The notes beneath the pieces are model-generated. The model did not search any database. It was not told where the DNA came from and was given only the letters and a program-made list of their open reading frames with translations. Below, one piece after another: positions 16,076-27,491 of a DNA stretch of 64,000 bases. Location of the stretch: the NCBI GenBank assembly GCA_007713455.1, contig VMRT01000016.1, positions 1 to 64,000 on the forward strand, in the 5' to 3' direction. The position numbers and the translations under genes are program-made. Origin of the DNA: Pseudomonas sp. GTDB lineage: Bacteria > Pseudomonadota > Gammaproteobacteria > Pseudomonadales > Pseudomonadaceae. Position 1 is the stretch's first letter; each line of letters starts with the position of its first letter.

Positions 16076-17059
16076 ATGCATTCTCGTTCTTTGCTGTGCT
16101 TGTGCCTGCTCGCCGCATCCATCACCGCCCCCGCCGTCAGCCATGCGGACATCCTCGCCATCAAGGCGGAGAACGACATCATCGCCTCGGGCAGCGATGG
16201 TCACTACACCAACGGCCTGGAAGTCATCTGGGGTTTCGAACCGGACGACCAGAGCTGGACGCGGCGCTTCGCCGATCTGCTGCCCGGCTGGTCGGGCAAT
16301 GCCGTCGACAACGTCGCCTACCGCTTCGGCCACCAGATCTACACGCCAGAGGAAATCGAAACCCGAAATCTGATCGAAGACGACCGCCCTTACGCCGGCC
16401 TGCTGTTCGCCGGCATGTCGATGTTTTCCGACACCCAGTACGACGGCTGGCGCGCCGCGCAAGGTCTGCACCTGGATGTCGGCATAGTTGGCCCGGCGGC
16501 GGGCGGCAAGCGTTTGCAGCGTGCCGTGCACAAGGCAACCGACAGCGACGAGCCCAACGGCTGGGATAATCAGCTGGAGAACGAACCCTTCGTCAATCTG
16601 GGCTATCAGCATCGCTGGTGGCTGCAGGAGCGCTTCGCCGGGCTGGAGCTGGAATACGGCCCGAGCGTGGGCTTCGCCCTCGGCAACCTGTACAGCTACG
16701 GCTCGGCCGGGCTGGGCCTGCGCCTGGGGCAGAACCTGCAGCGCAGCTTCAGCATCCCCGCGGTGACGCCGGCGCAAAGCGGCAGCCAGTTCTTCCGCCC
16801 CGGCGGCGACTTCGCCTGGTACGGCTTCGCCAATCTCGAAGGCCGCTACATGGCGCACAACATGCTGCTGGACGGCAACACCTTCGAGGACAGCCACTCG
16901 GTTGACCGTCGCGAGTGGGTCGGCGACGCCAAGCTCGGCGTGGCACTGACCTGGAGCCGCTGGCAGCTGGCGTTCGCCAGCGTCTGGCGCACTCGCGAAT
17001 TCCAGAGCCAGCAGGAACACGACCAGTTCGGTTCGATCACCCTCTCCACCGCGCTCTGA
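16076..17059 (+). CDS. lpxR: LpxR-family lipid A 3'-O-deacylase (outer membrane)
   Basis: LpxR is an outer-membrane beta-barrel enzyme that removes the 3'-acyloxyacyl chain of lipid A, altering envelope properties and immune recognition. The protein has 327 residues with a signal peptide (1-23, cut after SHA). Family motifs are present: KAENDIIASGSDGHYTNGLE near the mature N-terminus, EDDRPYAGLLFAG, 'LHLDVGIVGPAAGG', GWDNQLENEP and FRPGGDFAWYGFANLEGRY. The chain ends as a membrane beta-strand. A ribosome site GGAG precedes the ATG. It follows the acylation cassette by 77 bases in the same direction. It might be co-transcribed and act on the same envelope, although it also occurs alone in pseudomonads. 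Confidence 0.88.
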   Translation: MHSRSLLCLCLLAASITAPAVSHADILAIKAENDIIASGSDGHYTNGLEVIWGFEPDDQSWTRRFADLLPGWSGNAVDNVAYRFGHQIYTPEEIETRNLIEDDRPYAGLLFAGMSMFSDTQYDGWRAAQGLHLDVGIVGPAAGGKRLQRAVHKATDSDEPNGWDNQLENEPFVNLGYQHRWWLQERFAGLELEYGPSVGFALGNLYSYGSAGLGLRLGQNLQRSFSIPAVTPAQSGSQFFRPGGDFAWYGFANLEGRYMAHNMLLDGNTFEDSHSVDRREWVGDAKLGVALTWSRWQLAFASVWRTREFQSQQEHDQFGSITLSTAL

Positions 17060-17067
17060 TGCCCTGA

Positions 17068-17089
17068 CGGCGGGCGTTCGCGCCCGCCG
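17068..17089. terminator. Hairpin between convergent lpxR and sigma-54 regulator
   Basis: GGCGGGCG, a TTCG tetraloop and CGCCCGCC form a perfect eight-pair GC stem between two stop codons. Neither side has a long T-run. It probably ends or attenuates transcription from both directions. Confidence 0.6.
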
Positions 17090-17091
17090 GT

Positions 17092-18978
<1,887 letters not shown>

Positions 18979-19050
18979 TCTTGTTGTTCTCCGCGATGTT
19001 TCGAGGCGGTTTCGCGCCCAGCATAGGCCAATCGCCCGGCCGCCGCATGC

Positions 19051-19101
19051 TGTGCCACGGCTGGTACAGAGTGTCACCCCCGCCGTACTGGGGATGGCAC
19101 A
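19051..19101. promoter_or_regulatory. Candidate upstream activating site (inverted repeat)
   Basis: TGTGCCA at 19051-19057 and TGGCACA at 19095-19101 are exact inverted copies. They lie 70-115 bases upstream of the -24 element of the flavin monooxygenase promoter. This is the place where a sigma-54 enhancer-binding protein such as the divergent regulator would bind. A GTGTCAC block at 19072-19078 lies between them. The assignment is inference from position and symmetry. Confidence 0.35.
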
Positions 19102-19166
19102 GCGCCGCCTCGACCGGCCAGTCCCGATACGACTCCAGGCCAGATACGACGCGGCGCGCCGCTTGC

Positions 19167-19182
19167 TGGCCCGCCGCTTGCT
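19167..19182 (+). promoter_or_regulatory. Sigma-54 (-24/-12) promoter
   Basis: TGGCCC-GCCGC-TTGCT matches the consensus TGGCAC-N5-TTGCA at every position except two, with the essential GG and GC at the right spacing. It lies 54 bases upstream of the flavin monooxygenase ATG and is divergent from a sigma-54 activator gene. Confidence 0.7.
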
Positions 19183-19235
19183 CTGCTGCAAGCACGGTAT
19201 CCCCGTGAATAACAACAATGACCAGGGGAACCACC

Positions 19236-21116
19236 ATGCGTCCCAGCAACGACGTTCCCTTCGATCTGAAAACCGATAACGGCAGCGACCTCGGCGGCGA
19301 CAGCCAGGCCAGCGTCACCCGCACACCTACCGAACAACTGGCCGCCTGGGTCGAACGCCTAGGCCAGCGCCTGGCGCAACGCGACGTCGATGGCACGCTT
19401 GAGCTATTCGCCGACGACTGCCACTGGCGTGACCTGGTGCTGTTCAGCTGGAACCTGATCACCCTCGAAGGCAAGACCGACATTCGCGACATGCTGGAAA
19501 GCCGCGTGGAAGCCACCCGGCCGGACAGCTGGAAGCTCGAAGGCGAAGCGAGCCTGACCGACGGCGTACTCGAAGGCTGGATCAGCCTGGAAACCGACGT
19601 CGCCCGCGGCAAGGGTTACGTGCGCCTGAAGGACGGCCTGTGCTGGACGCTGCTGACCACCATGCGCGAGCTGAAGGGGCACGAGGAACCGCTCGGGCGC
19701 CGTCGCCCACTGGGCGCCGAACATGGCCACGGCCTGGCCGACAAGCGCAACTGGCTGGAAAAGCGCCGCGACGAGGAAGCCGCACTGGGCATCACCGAGC
19801 AACCCTATTGCCTGGTCATCGGCGGCGGCCAGGGCGGCCTCGGCCTCGGCGCACGGCTCAAGCGCCTCGGCGTGCCGACGCTGATCGTCGACAAGGCCGA
19901 GCGCCCCGGCGATCAATGGCGCGGACGCTACAAGTCGCTGTGCCTGCACGACCCGGTCTGGTACGACCACATGCCCTACCTGCCCTTCCCCGACCATTGG
20001 CCAATCTTCACACCCAAAGACCAGATCGGCGACTGGCTGGAGATGTACGCCAAGGTCATGGAGCTGAATTACTGGGCGAAAACCGAATGCGTGAAGGCAA
20101 GCTTCGACGAAGTCGAGGGCCGCTGGACGGTCGAGGTCCTGCGCGACGGCAAGCCGATGACGCTCAAGCCCGCGCAGCTGATCCTCGCCACCGGCATGTC
20201 CGGTGTGCCCAACGTGCCGGTCTATCCGGGTGCGGAAACCTTTGCCGGCCAGCAGCACCATTCCAGCCAGCATCCCGGCGGCGACGCCTGGCGCGGCAAG
20301 CGCGCGGTGGTCATCGGTGCCAACAATTCGGCTCACGACATCTGTGCAGACCTGGTGGAAAACGGCGCGGACGTCACCATGGTGCAGCGCTCCAGCACCC
20401 ATATCGTGCGCTCCGACACCTTGATGGAGGTGGTCTTCGGCCCACTCTATTCGGAGGATGCGCTCGAGAGCGGACTGACCACCGACAAGGCCGACATGCT
20501 GTTCGCCTCGATCCCCTACAAGGTGCTGCCGCAGTTCCATCGCCAGGCCTTCGAGCAGGTCAAGGAACGCGACAAGGCCTTCTACGATCGCCTGGCCGCG
20601 GCGGGCTTCATGCTCGACTTCGGCGATGACGAATCCGGTCTGTTCCTCAAGTACGTGCGCCGCGGGTCGGGGTACTACATCGACGTCGGCGCCTGCGAGC
20701 TGATCGCCGACGGCACCATCAAGCTGAAAAGCGGACCCGGCCTCGGCGTCGATCACATCGAGCCGGATGCCGTGGTACTCAACGATGGCAGCCGCCTGCC
20801 GGCCGACCTGATCGTCTACGCCACCGGCTACGGTTCCATGAACGGCTGGGCGGCGCGGCTGATCTCCCAGGACGTCGCGGACAAGGTCGGGCGCTGCTGG
20901 GGCCTCGGCTCCGGCACCACCAAGGACCCGGGCCCGTACGAAGGCGAGCTGCGCAACATGTGGAAGCCCACCCAGCAGCAGAACCTCTGGTTCCACGGCG
21001 GCAACCTGCACCAGTCACGGCACTACTCGCTGTACCTGGCCTTGCAACTGAAAGCGCGCTTCGAGGGGCTGGACACCTCGGTCTACAAGCTTGCTCCGAG
21101 CTATCACCAGGGCTGA
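19236..21116 (+). CDS. FAD/NAD(P)-dependent flavin monooxygenase with N-terminal SnoaL-like domain
   Basis: This protein has 626 residues. The N-terminal 150 or so residues look like a SnoaL/NTF2-type domain (AAWVERLGQRLAQRDVDG, then 'LFADDCHWRDLVLFSWNLITLEG'). The rest is a flavin-containing monooxygenase or Baeyer-Villiger-like oxidoreductase. It has a FAD-binding VIGGGQGGLGLGARL, a 'RWRGRYKSLCLHDP'-type segment (here QWRGRYKSLCLHDP), a NAD(P)-binding VVIGANNSAHDIC and the ATGY motif LIVYATGYGSMNG near the C-terminus. The start at 19236 has AGGGGA at a good distance; an in-frame ATG at 19218 lies before that site. Transcription is probably sigma-54 dependent through the divergent AcoR-like activator, which suggests induction by a small oxygenated substrate. 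The substrate is unknown. Confidence 0.87.
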   Translation: MRPSNDVPFDLKTDNGSDLGGDSQASVTRTPTEQLAAWVERLGQRLAQRDVDGTLELFADDCHWRDLVLFSWNLITLEGKTDIRDMLESRVEATRPDSWKLEGEASLTDGVLEGWISLETDVARGKGYVRLKDGLCWTLLTTMRELKGHEEPLGRRRPLGAEHGHGLADKRNWLEKRRDEEAALGITEQPYCLVIGGGQGGLGLGARLKRLGVPTLIVDKAERPGDQWRGRYKSLCLHDPVWYDHMPYLPFPDHWPIFTPKDQIGDWLEMYAKVMELNYWAKTECVKASFDEVEGRWTVEVLRDGKPMTLKPAQLILATGMSGVPNVPVYPGAETFAGQQHHSSQHPGGDAWRGKRAVVIGANNSAHDICADLVENGADVTMVQRSSTHIVRSDTLMEVVFGPLYSEDALESGLTTDKADMLFASIPYKVLPQFHRQAFEQVKERDKAFYDRLAAAGFMLDFGDDESGLFLKYVRRGSGYYIDVGACELIADGTIKLKSGPGLGVDHIEPDAVVLNDGSRLPADLIVYATGYGSMNGWAARLISQDVADKVGRCWGLGSGTTKDPGPYEGELRNMWKPTQQQNLWFHGGNLHQSRHYSLYLALQLKARFEGLDTSVYKLAPSYHQG

Positions 21117-21137
21117 ACCGCATCGGCCAGCTCGAAT

Positions 21138-21167
21138 GAAACAGGCCCGCATCAGCGGGCCTGTTTC
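21138..21167 (+). terminator. Rho-independent-like terminator after the monooxygenase gene
   Basis: GAAACAGGCCCGC, an ATCA loop and GCGGGCCTGTTTC form a perfect 13-pair stem 21 bases after the stop codon. The A-rich and T-rich outer arms allow it to work in either direction. Confidence 0.85.
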
Positions 21168-21523
21168 GTAGTCAGCTCACCCCCGCCCAGGGCAACAACC
21201 ATCACGTTCAGCACAGGCAGAGCCAGACAAGGCAGCGCCAGTTATCGGGTCAGCCGAGCTGCGCCAGCCGCCACAGCACATGGGGCCCGAGCGGCCGCCC
21301 AGATCAGGAAGAACACCCGCACCTCTCATTTGCCACACTGCGATAGTTGTACCAGCAGCAGGCGATTGACCCAGAGCAGGCCGCCAGCTCTATATGTATG
21401 AGAAGCCACTCGTCAGCCGCGCGCTGCCTGTATCATTCCCAGCCCTTTGGCTTCCGCTTGCCTGAAGCCCGACAGCAACCTCCATTGGCGCACGCCAAGC
21501 ACGCATTCGGAGAATCGCGCTTC
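21168..21523. other. Spacer between the terminator and the diguanylate cyclase gene
   Basis: About 350 bases. An open frame extends upstream of the chosen cyclase start (to 21347), but its translation has no signal-peptide or domain character. I see no RNA gene or repeat. The cyclase promoter should lie here. Confidence 0.5.
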
Positions 21524-23074
21524 ATGTCCCGGCTGGATCTACAGAAACTCACGCTGCTGCTGGCACTCGTCGCCGGCCTGCTGACCTTCGGTAACAGCTT
21601 CTTCGCCGGCTACAGCTCACAGCGCGATCAGTTGTTCGAGCAGACTCTGGAGGCAAACCGGGCCTATGCGCGCAAGCTCGCCGACACCACCGATCAGTTC
21701 TTTCTCAATAGTCGTCGCGAGCTCGCCTACGCGGCAGAGGTGCTGTCGACACGCTTCGCCGACCCAAGCGCGCGGGACAACGAGACCGAACGGCTCAAGC
21801 TCAAGAGCGAGCAGTTCAGCCGGGCCGTGATCGTCAGCGCCGCCGGGGAGATCGTTTCCGCCTCGCCTGAAAGTACTGACCTGGTTGGCCTAAAGGTGAA
21901 CAGCATAGGGGCAACCCGCGCGCTGAAAGAGCGCATACCGCAGACCAGCGATCCCTACATCGCCACGGACGGCACTTACCTGATCGCGGTCACCCACCCC
22001 ATCTTCGCCCCCGATGGCCGCTACCTCGGCTATATCAGCGCCTCGCTGTTCCTGCGCGAGCGCAACGCACTGCACGGCCTGCTGGGCGTGCATTACTACC
22101 GCGACGGCTCCTACCTGTACGTGGTCGACGCACAGGGCCGGCTGATCTTCCACGAAGACGGTAAGCGGGTCGGCCAGAACGTATCGAACAATGCGGTGGT
22201 CCGGCAGGTGCTGTCGGGCCAGGAGGGCAGCCAGCGCGTCATCAATACGCTCGGCGTGGACATGCTCGCCGGCTTCGCGCCCATGCAGAGCACCGGCTGG
22301 GGCATCATCGCCCAGCGCCCGACCGCCGCCATCACCGCGAAGCTCGAACAACTGGCGCGGACCACGCTGCTCAACGCGGTACCGTTCACGCTTATCTCGC
22401 TCGCGGTGTTCTGGTGGCTGTCCATACTCATCTCCCGGCCCATTCGCGCCCTGGCCGATACCGCCGAACACTGGGGCGCACCGGAGGCAGCCAGTCGTAT
22501 TTCGATGGTCAACTCCTGGTATTTCGAGGTCTCGCGATTGAAGGTCGCGATGCTCGCAGGCGTCTCCCTGCTGCAGCAGAAGATGGGCGCACTGGAAGCG
22601 GCGTCCATGACTGACCCGCTGACAGGATTGCGTAACCGCCGCGGCCTCGAGCTGGCACTCAAGCAGTTCGACCTGCTCGACCAGCACTACGCGGCGGTGA
22701 CGCTGGATATCGATCACTTCAAACAGGTCAACGACCAGCACGGCCATGACGTGGGCGATGCGGTGCTGCGCTTTCTCGCCGAGCTCATGAAGGAATGCTC
22801 GCGCCCCACTGACGTGCTGTGCCGCATGGGTGGTGAAGAATTCCTCATGCTGCTGCCCGAGACGGACGCCGCCGGCGCCAGCATTGCGGCAGAACGCCTG
22901 CTCGCCCGCCTGCGGCAAACCGCAAGCCCGACTGGCGTACCGGTGACCGCGTCCATCGGCATCGCCTGCAGCGGCAGCCATGCTTCGCCCGACGCGACGT
23001 TCAAAGCCGCGGACGAAGCGCTGTACCAAGCGAAGAGAGCCGGCCGCGACCGCGTCGTCCTCGCCTCCAACTGA
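21524..23074 (+). CDS. Membrane diguanylate cyclase with periplasmic dCACHE sensor
   Basis: The enzyme has 516 residues. A first transmembrane helix (about 10-28) and a second near residue 290 bracket a periplasmic double-CACHE sensor domain. The C-terminal GGDEF domain makes cyclic di-GMP from two GTP. The active site reads GGEEF, preceded by LTGLRNRRGLE and the Mg-binding LDIDHFKQVND. An RPTD inhibitory I-site sits five residues before GGEEF, so product feedback inhibition is expected. There is no EAL domain. The start at 21524 (MSRLDLQ) is preferred because GGAGA precedes it and the first membrane helix follows directly; the frame is open further upstream. The ligand of the CACHE domain is unknown, and no operon partner is evident. 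Confidence 0.9.
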   Translation: MSRLDLQKLTLLLALVAGLLTFGNSFFAGYSSQRDQLFEQTLEANRAYARKLADTTDQFFLNSRRELAYAAEVLSTRFADPSARDNETERLKLKSEQFSRAVIVSAAGEIVSASPESTDLVGLKVNSIGATRALKERIPQTSDPYIATDGTYLIAVTHPIFAPDGRYLGYISASLFLRERNALHGLLGVHYYRDGSYLYVVDAQGRLIFHEDGKRVGQNVSNNAVVRQVLSGQEGSQRVINTLGVDMLAGFAPMQSTGWGIIAQRPTAAITAKLEQLARTTLLNAVPFTLISLAVFWWLSILISRPIRALADTAEHWGAPEAASRISMVNSWYFEVSRLKVAMLAGVSLLQQKMGALEAASMTDPLTGLRNRRGLELALKQFDLLDQHYAAVTLDIDHFKQVNDQHGHDVGDAVLRFLAELMKECSRPTDVLCRMGGEEFLMLLPETDAAGASIAAERLLARLRQTASPTGVPVTASIGIACSGSHASPDATFKAADEALYQAKRAGRDRVVLASN

Positions 23075-23233
23075 GCGCCGAGCAGCCGCCGGATGTGACC
23101 CCCGAGGCGCTTGGCAGCCGCCGCTCACCTGCGCTGCGCGGCGCGCTGGGTGCCTGTCGCCACGCGCTCGATCTGCCTGCGCCGCTACGCCAAGCGCAAC
23201 CTGCCGTAGCTCGCAGCAGTTGAGATAGCTTTC

Positions 23234-23252
23234 TATTTGATAATCATTTTCG
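23234..23252 (+). promoter_or_regulatory. Fur box upstream of the TonB receptor
   Basis: The site ends GATAATCATTTTC, matching 13 of the 19 bases of the Fur consensus including its central ten bases. It lies about 50 bases upstream of the receptor start codon, as expected for an iron-repressed promoter. Confidence 0.7.
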
Positions 23253-23300
23253 TTGCGATTAGGATGCCCGCCCTCGCTCCCTTCCCTCAAGGATCATTCG

Positions 23301-25430
23301 ATGCGGCGCCTTCTCCTCCCGATGCTCGCGATTCCCGCCCTCACTTGCCCTGCAGTGGTTTTAGCCAACGACGGACCGCCTGCTGAACCGCTGGCGCTGG
23401 AGGAGATGCAGGTCACCGCATCGGCCGAGCGCGCCGACGGGCCTGTACAGGGCTATCGGGCAACCCGCTCGGCGAGCGCCACCCGCACCGATACCGCGAT
23501 CCACGAAACCCCGCAGTCGATCAGCGTGGTCCCAGCGCAGGTCGTCGAAGATGTCGGCGCAACGCGCCTGGAAGATGCTCTCGATTACGCCGGTGGGGTG
23601 GAACGTGGCAACAACTTCGGCGGCCAGGGCCTGACCGAATTCCTGGTGCGCGGCTTCAGCACCCAGGAGTTCTACCGCAACGGCTTCGCGGTGAACCGTG
23701 GCTATCCCAACATGCCCGACGCCAGCACGCTGGAGCGCATCGAAGTGCTGCGCGGCCCGGCCTCGATGCTGTATGGACGCGGCGATCCGGGCGGCACCTT
23801 CAACATCGTCAGCAAGCAGCCGCAGGCGGAGCGGCGCACGGTACTCGGCAGTCAGGTGAACACCGATGGCCTGCGTCGCGGCACGCTGGACACCACCGGC
23901 GCACTGGACGAGAGCGCCGCGTTTACCTATCGCCTCAACCTGGTCGCCGAAGGCAGCGACAGCTTCCGCGATCACGTCGAAAGTGAGCGCTACAACATCG
24001 CGCCAGTGCTGCGCTGGCAGCTCAGCGACGACACCGCGCTGATCCTCGAAGGCGACTATCTGCACAACCGCCACCCCATGGACCGTGGTCTTACCCGCTA
24101 CCCCAACCAGGCCGGCGACCTGTCGCGCGATCGCTTCCTCGGGGAGGGAAGTGCCGGCAAGCTGACCAACCAGAACGCCACCACGCAACTGCGCCTGGAG
24201 CACCAGCTGGACAGTCAGTGGATGCTGCGCGGCGGCATCCAGTACCTCGACGGCAGCCTGGACGGCGGTGCAGTGGAGAACAACGGTCTGGCCAGCGATG
24301 GTCGCACGGTAGGCCGGAACTACAGCGAGCGCTGGCTGAACTGGAACGACCTGGCAGTGCAGGCCAATCTGGAGGGTCACTTCGATGCAGCGGGCCTGGC
24401 CCACACACTGCTGCTCGGTGTGGAATTCGACGACTTCAACTACGACTCCCAGATCGATCGCTCGGGTGGTGCGACCAGCGACTTCCCGATCGACCTCTAT
24501 GATCCGGTCTATGGTCAGCCGCTGCCGGCGCTGACCCGCACCACGACCTACGATGACGAAAACCTGAAGTCCTACGCGTTCTTCCTGCAGGACCAGATCG
24601 CCCTCACCGAGCGCCTGACAGCGCAGGTCGGCGCGCGCCTGGAACGCTTCGAGCAGCGCTATGAAAACAAGCTCACCCCCGCCGGCAGCTGGGATCAGGC
24701 GCACAACGCAGTTTCCCCGCGTTTCGGGCTGATCTACGACCTGACCGAGGAGTTGGCCGTCTACGCCAACACCTCGCGCTCGTTCAAGCCCAACCGCGGC
24801 GCCGACCGCAGCAGTCAGGCGTTCGACCCGGAAAAAGGCATCGCCCACGAAGTCGGTATCAAGTACGAGCTGCCGGAGCACGACCTCAGCGTCACCGCGG
24901 CGCTGTTCCACATCACCAAGGAAAACGTGCTGACCAGCGATCCGGTCGACAGCAACTACCAGATCGCCGCCGGCGAAGCGCGCAGCCGCGGCTTCGACAT
25001 CAGCGTGGCCGGCAACATCACCCCGCAATGGCGCGTGATCGGCGGCTACGCCTACGTCGATGCCGAAGTCACCGAAAGCTCGAGCGCATCGATGCCGGCC
25101 GGCACGCGCCTGGCCAACGTGCCGCGCCACAGCTTCAATTTGCTGGATACCTACGAATTCGCCGAAGGTCCGCTGGCCGGGCTCGGCGTTGGCATGGGCA
25201 TCAAGTACGTCGGCGACCGCAAGGGTGGCGCCACCAGCACCGCGTTCGACATGGACGCCTACACCACCGTCGACCTGCTCGCCTACTACCCGCTGACCGA
25301 ACGGGTTCGCCTGAACCTGAACCTCAACAACCTGTTCGACGAAGAGTACGAAGAGCGCGCCTGGGGCAACATCTGGGCCTACCCGGGCGCCCCCCGCACC
25401 CTCCAGGCCGGCATAGCGATCACGCTATAA
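23301..25430 (+). CDS. TonB-dependent siderophore receptor
   Basis: This outer-membrane ferric-siderophore transporter has 709 residues. A signal peptide (about 1-24) is followed by a TonB-box-like segment LALEEMQVTAS. The plug domain has TAIHETPQSISVVPAQVVED, GGVERGNNFGGQGLTEFLVRG and 'LERIEVLRGPASMLYGRGDPGGTFNIVSK', the family signature for siderophore receptors. A 22-strand barrel ends with GAPRTLQAGIAITL. There is no N-terminal signalling domain of the FpvA type. The ATG at 23301 has AAGGA upstream; an in-frame codon at 23253 falls within the promoter. A Fur box indicates iron repression. The late VGDRKGG segment is seen in several hydroxamate-type receptors, but the specific siderophore cannot be assigned. 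Confidence 0.92.
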   Translation: MRRLLLPMLAIPALTCPAVVLANDGPPAEPLALEEMQVTASAERADGPVQGYRATRSASATRTDTAIHETPQSISVVPAQVVEDVGATRLEDALDYAGGVERGNNFGGQGLTEFLVRGFSTQEFYRNGFAVNRGYPNMPDASTLERIEVLRGPASMLYGRGDPGGTFNIVSKQPQAERRTVLGSQVNTDGLRRGTLDTTGALDESAAFTYRLNLVAEGSDSFRDHVESERYNIAPVLRWQLSDDTALILEGDYLHNRHPMDRGLTRYPNQAGDLSRDRFLGEGSAGKLTNQNATTQLRLEHQLDSQWMLRGGIQYLDGSLDGGAVENNGLASDGRTVGRNYSERWLNWNDLAVQANLEGHFDAAGLAHTLLLGVEFDDFNYDSQIDRSGGATSDFPIDLYDPVYGQPLPALTRTTTYDDENLKSYAFFLQDQIALTERLTAQVGARLERFEQRYENKLTPAGSWDQAHNAVSPRFGLIYDLTEELAVYANTSRSFKPNRGADRSSQAFDPEKGIAHEVGIKYELPEHDLSVTAALFHITKENVLTSDPVDSNYQIAAGEARSRGFDISVAGNITPQWRVIGGYAYVDAEVTESSSASMPAGTRLANVPRHSFNLLDTYEFAEGPLAGLGVGMGIKYVGDRKGGATSTAFDMDAYTTVDLLAYYPLTERVRLNLNLNNLFDEEYEERAWGNIWAYPGAPRTLQAGIAITL

Positions 25431-25437
25431 CGAAGAA

Positions 25438-25462
25438 GGGCGCAGCCTGTATGGCTGCGCCC
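25438..25462. terminator. Terminator after the TonB receptor
   Basis: GGGCGCAGCC, a TGTAT loop and GGCTGCGCCC form a perfect ten-pair stem eight bases after the stop codon. It also faces the 3' end of the minus-strand chemoreceptor gene 68 bases further on. Confidence 0.8.
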
Positions 25463-25529
25463 CTCGGCTCCCCCTTACCTCGGCCAGCTGCGGCCGGGGC
25501 TTATGGACTCAACTCAGCAGGCGCACGCG

Positions 25530-27491
25530 TCAAGCGACCTTGAACCGACCAACGAGCTGCTGTTGCTGCTCGGCCAGGCGCGCAAGCTCCAGACTGGTCA
25601 TCGCTGTCTGCTCCGCACCGGCGCTCACCTGAATCGCGACATCGTTGATCTCGACGACGTTGCGATTGATGTCTTCGGCCACCGCGCTCTGCTCCTCCGC
25701 CGCCGTGGCAATCTGCAGATTGCGATCACTGATGGCAGAAACGCCGTCGGCAATCTCCGCCAGCAACTCACCGGCACGGCCGATGTTGCTCGAGCCGGTC
25801 TGAGCCTTGGAGAGCGTCTCCTGCATCGAGCGCGCGGCCCGGTCAGCCCCGCCCTGGAGATTGGCAATCATGTCCTGAATGCTGCCGGTGGATTCCTGTG
25901 TCTTCTGGGCAAGCGTACGCACCTCAGACGCAACGACAGCGAAGCCGCGGCCATGCTCCCCTGCTCTCGCCGCCTCGATAGCCGCGTTCAGTGCGAGCAG
26001 ATTGGTCTGATCGGCAATGCCGCGGATCACATCCAGTACGGACGAGATCGAATCACTCTCACGCTTGAGGTCCGCAATGATGCTTGCGGTTTGATCGGCC
26101 TGACTCGACAGCTGGCGAATGAGCTCGATGGTGCTCTCGACTTCGGCCCGGCCTTGCGCAGTGTTGGCGTTGAGCTGCTGCGAGAGTTCGGCGGCATCGC
26201 TGGTGCTTCTCGCAACGTCGCGCACGGTCGCGCTCATCTCGTTTATCGCGGTAACCACCAGCTCGGTTCCCTGCCGCTGGCGATCGATGCTCTGGCTTGT
26301 CTGCACGGTCACCGCGGAGGACTCCTCCGCCGCCGTGGCCACCTGCGCGGTAGCGTTACTGATCTCGCCGACGACCTGCTTGAGCTCGACGGCCATGAGA
26401 TTGAGGTTGCGCGAGATTTCGCCAAACTCGTCCCTGCCTTCGTAATGCGCCGTTGCGGTCAGATCCCGAGCGGAAAGCGACAACAGCGCATGATTCACAT
26501 CCTGCACCGCCAGTTTGATGTTGCGAATGATCAGGAAGGAAAGGCCAGTCACCACCAGCAGCGCAATGATCACCGCGGCGAGCGTCAGCCAAAGCGCATT
26601 GCGCGCCTCATCGCGAGCCCGAGCGGCCAGTGTGCCGACATCCTGCGACAAGGCCTGCTCCAGCTCACCCATCAGGTCGATCCGGCTGGTCGCCGTATCG
26701 AACCAGCTCTCGCTGTCGATACCCAGGCTCTGCCCGATCGGCACCTCGAAGGCCAGACGTTGCAGACGTGCGACTTCAACGGCGCCCGGCTGCTGCAGTT
26801 TTTCGTCGAGCAAACGGATGAAGTGCTCCGAGGCCGCACGACGGAAGCCGTCCATATAGGCTGAGAATTCACCCAGGTTCCGGCTGAAGGAAGCAAGCAA
26901 CGCCGCGTCGAACCGATCCTGACCGAACACCACGCCCAACAACGCCCGCTCGCGACCGGCCCGCTCCTTCATCTCGACGAACTGATTGAGCCCGCCTAGC
27001 GCTCGTGCAAGCGTGACGTCCTGCACGCTGCGCTCAACCTCGTGGGTAAAGCCGATCAATGCCTTGATGTAGCCGGTAAAGCGAGCACCGGAGTCGACGT
27101 TGCTGATGGCGAACGAGTCGATTTGCGAACGTGTTGCGTGAAGCTCATCGAGCGAGGCCAAGACGCTCCCGATCTGCGAGCCTTCCTGCTTGGCAAGCAC
27201 CTGCACGGCACTCAACGCTTCGTCAGTCGCTTACCGCATCCCCGGCAGGCGCCGGGCCATGGTACGTCCCTGGCTCCCCAGATAGACGCCGCTCGCACCA
27301 CGCTCACGTTGCAATGCGGTGATCAGCCTGCTCACGTTCTGCGCGGCCACGCTGGCCTCGACGGTGCGCTCCATCTGCCTCAGGGTGGCGTAGCTGTCAG
27401 CGACATACAGGCTGGCCAGCCACAGAAAACCGAGCATCGGACACGCGAGGATCAAAAGAAGCTTCGCACTCAAGGGAATGTTTCTAAGCAT
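25530..27491 (-). pseudogene. NIT-domain methyl-accepting chemotaxis protein with an in-frame stop codon
   Basis: The full frame (27491 to 25530) would encode about 653 residues: a short cytoplasmic start MLRNIPLSAKLLL, TM1 (about 10-30), a periplasmic nitrate-sensing (NIT) helical domain from about residue 45 to 300 with LQRERGASGVYLGSQGR, and TM2 (about 315-335). A HAMP region and the signalling domain follow, with the conserved hairpin [34 protein letters not shown] at 27233-27231 breaks it after 'RRLPGMR'. The downstream codons [10 protein letters not shown] continue in the same frame, exactly where relatives read Q-A-T-D. A single CAA to TAA change explains it. The 27215 TTG restart would lack TM1, so the receptor is probably inactive unless read through. 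Sequencing error is the alternative. Confidence 0.85.

Noticed and set aside
19404..21011. 535-codon minus-strand frame opposite the flavin monooxygenase
   Set aside because: Shadow of a high-GC gene. The plus strand has FAD and NAD(P) motifs and a matching sigma-54 promoter.
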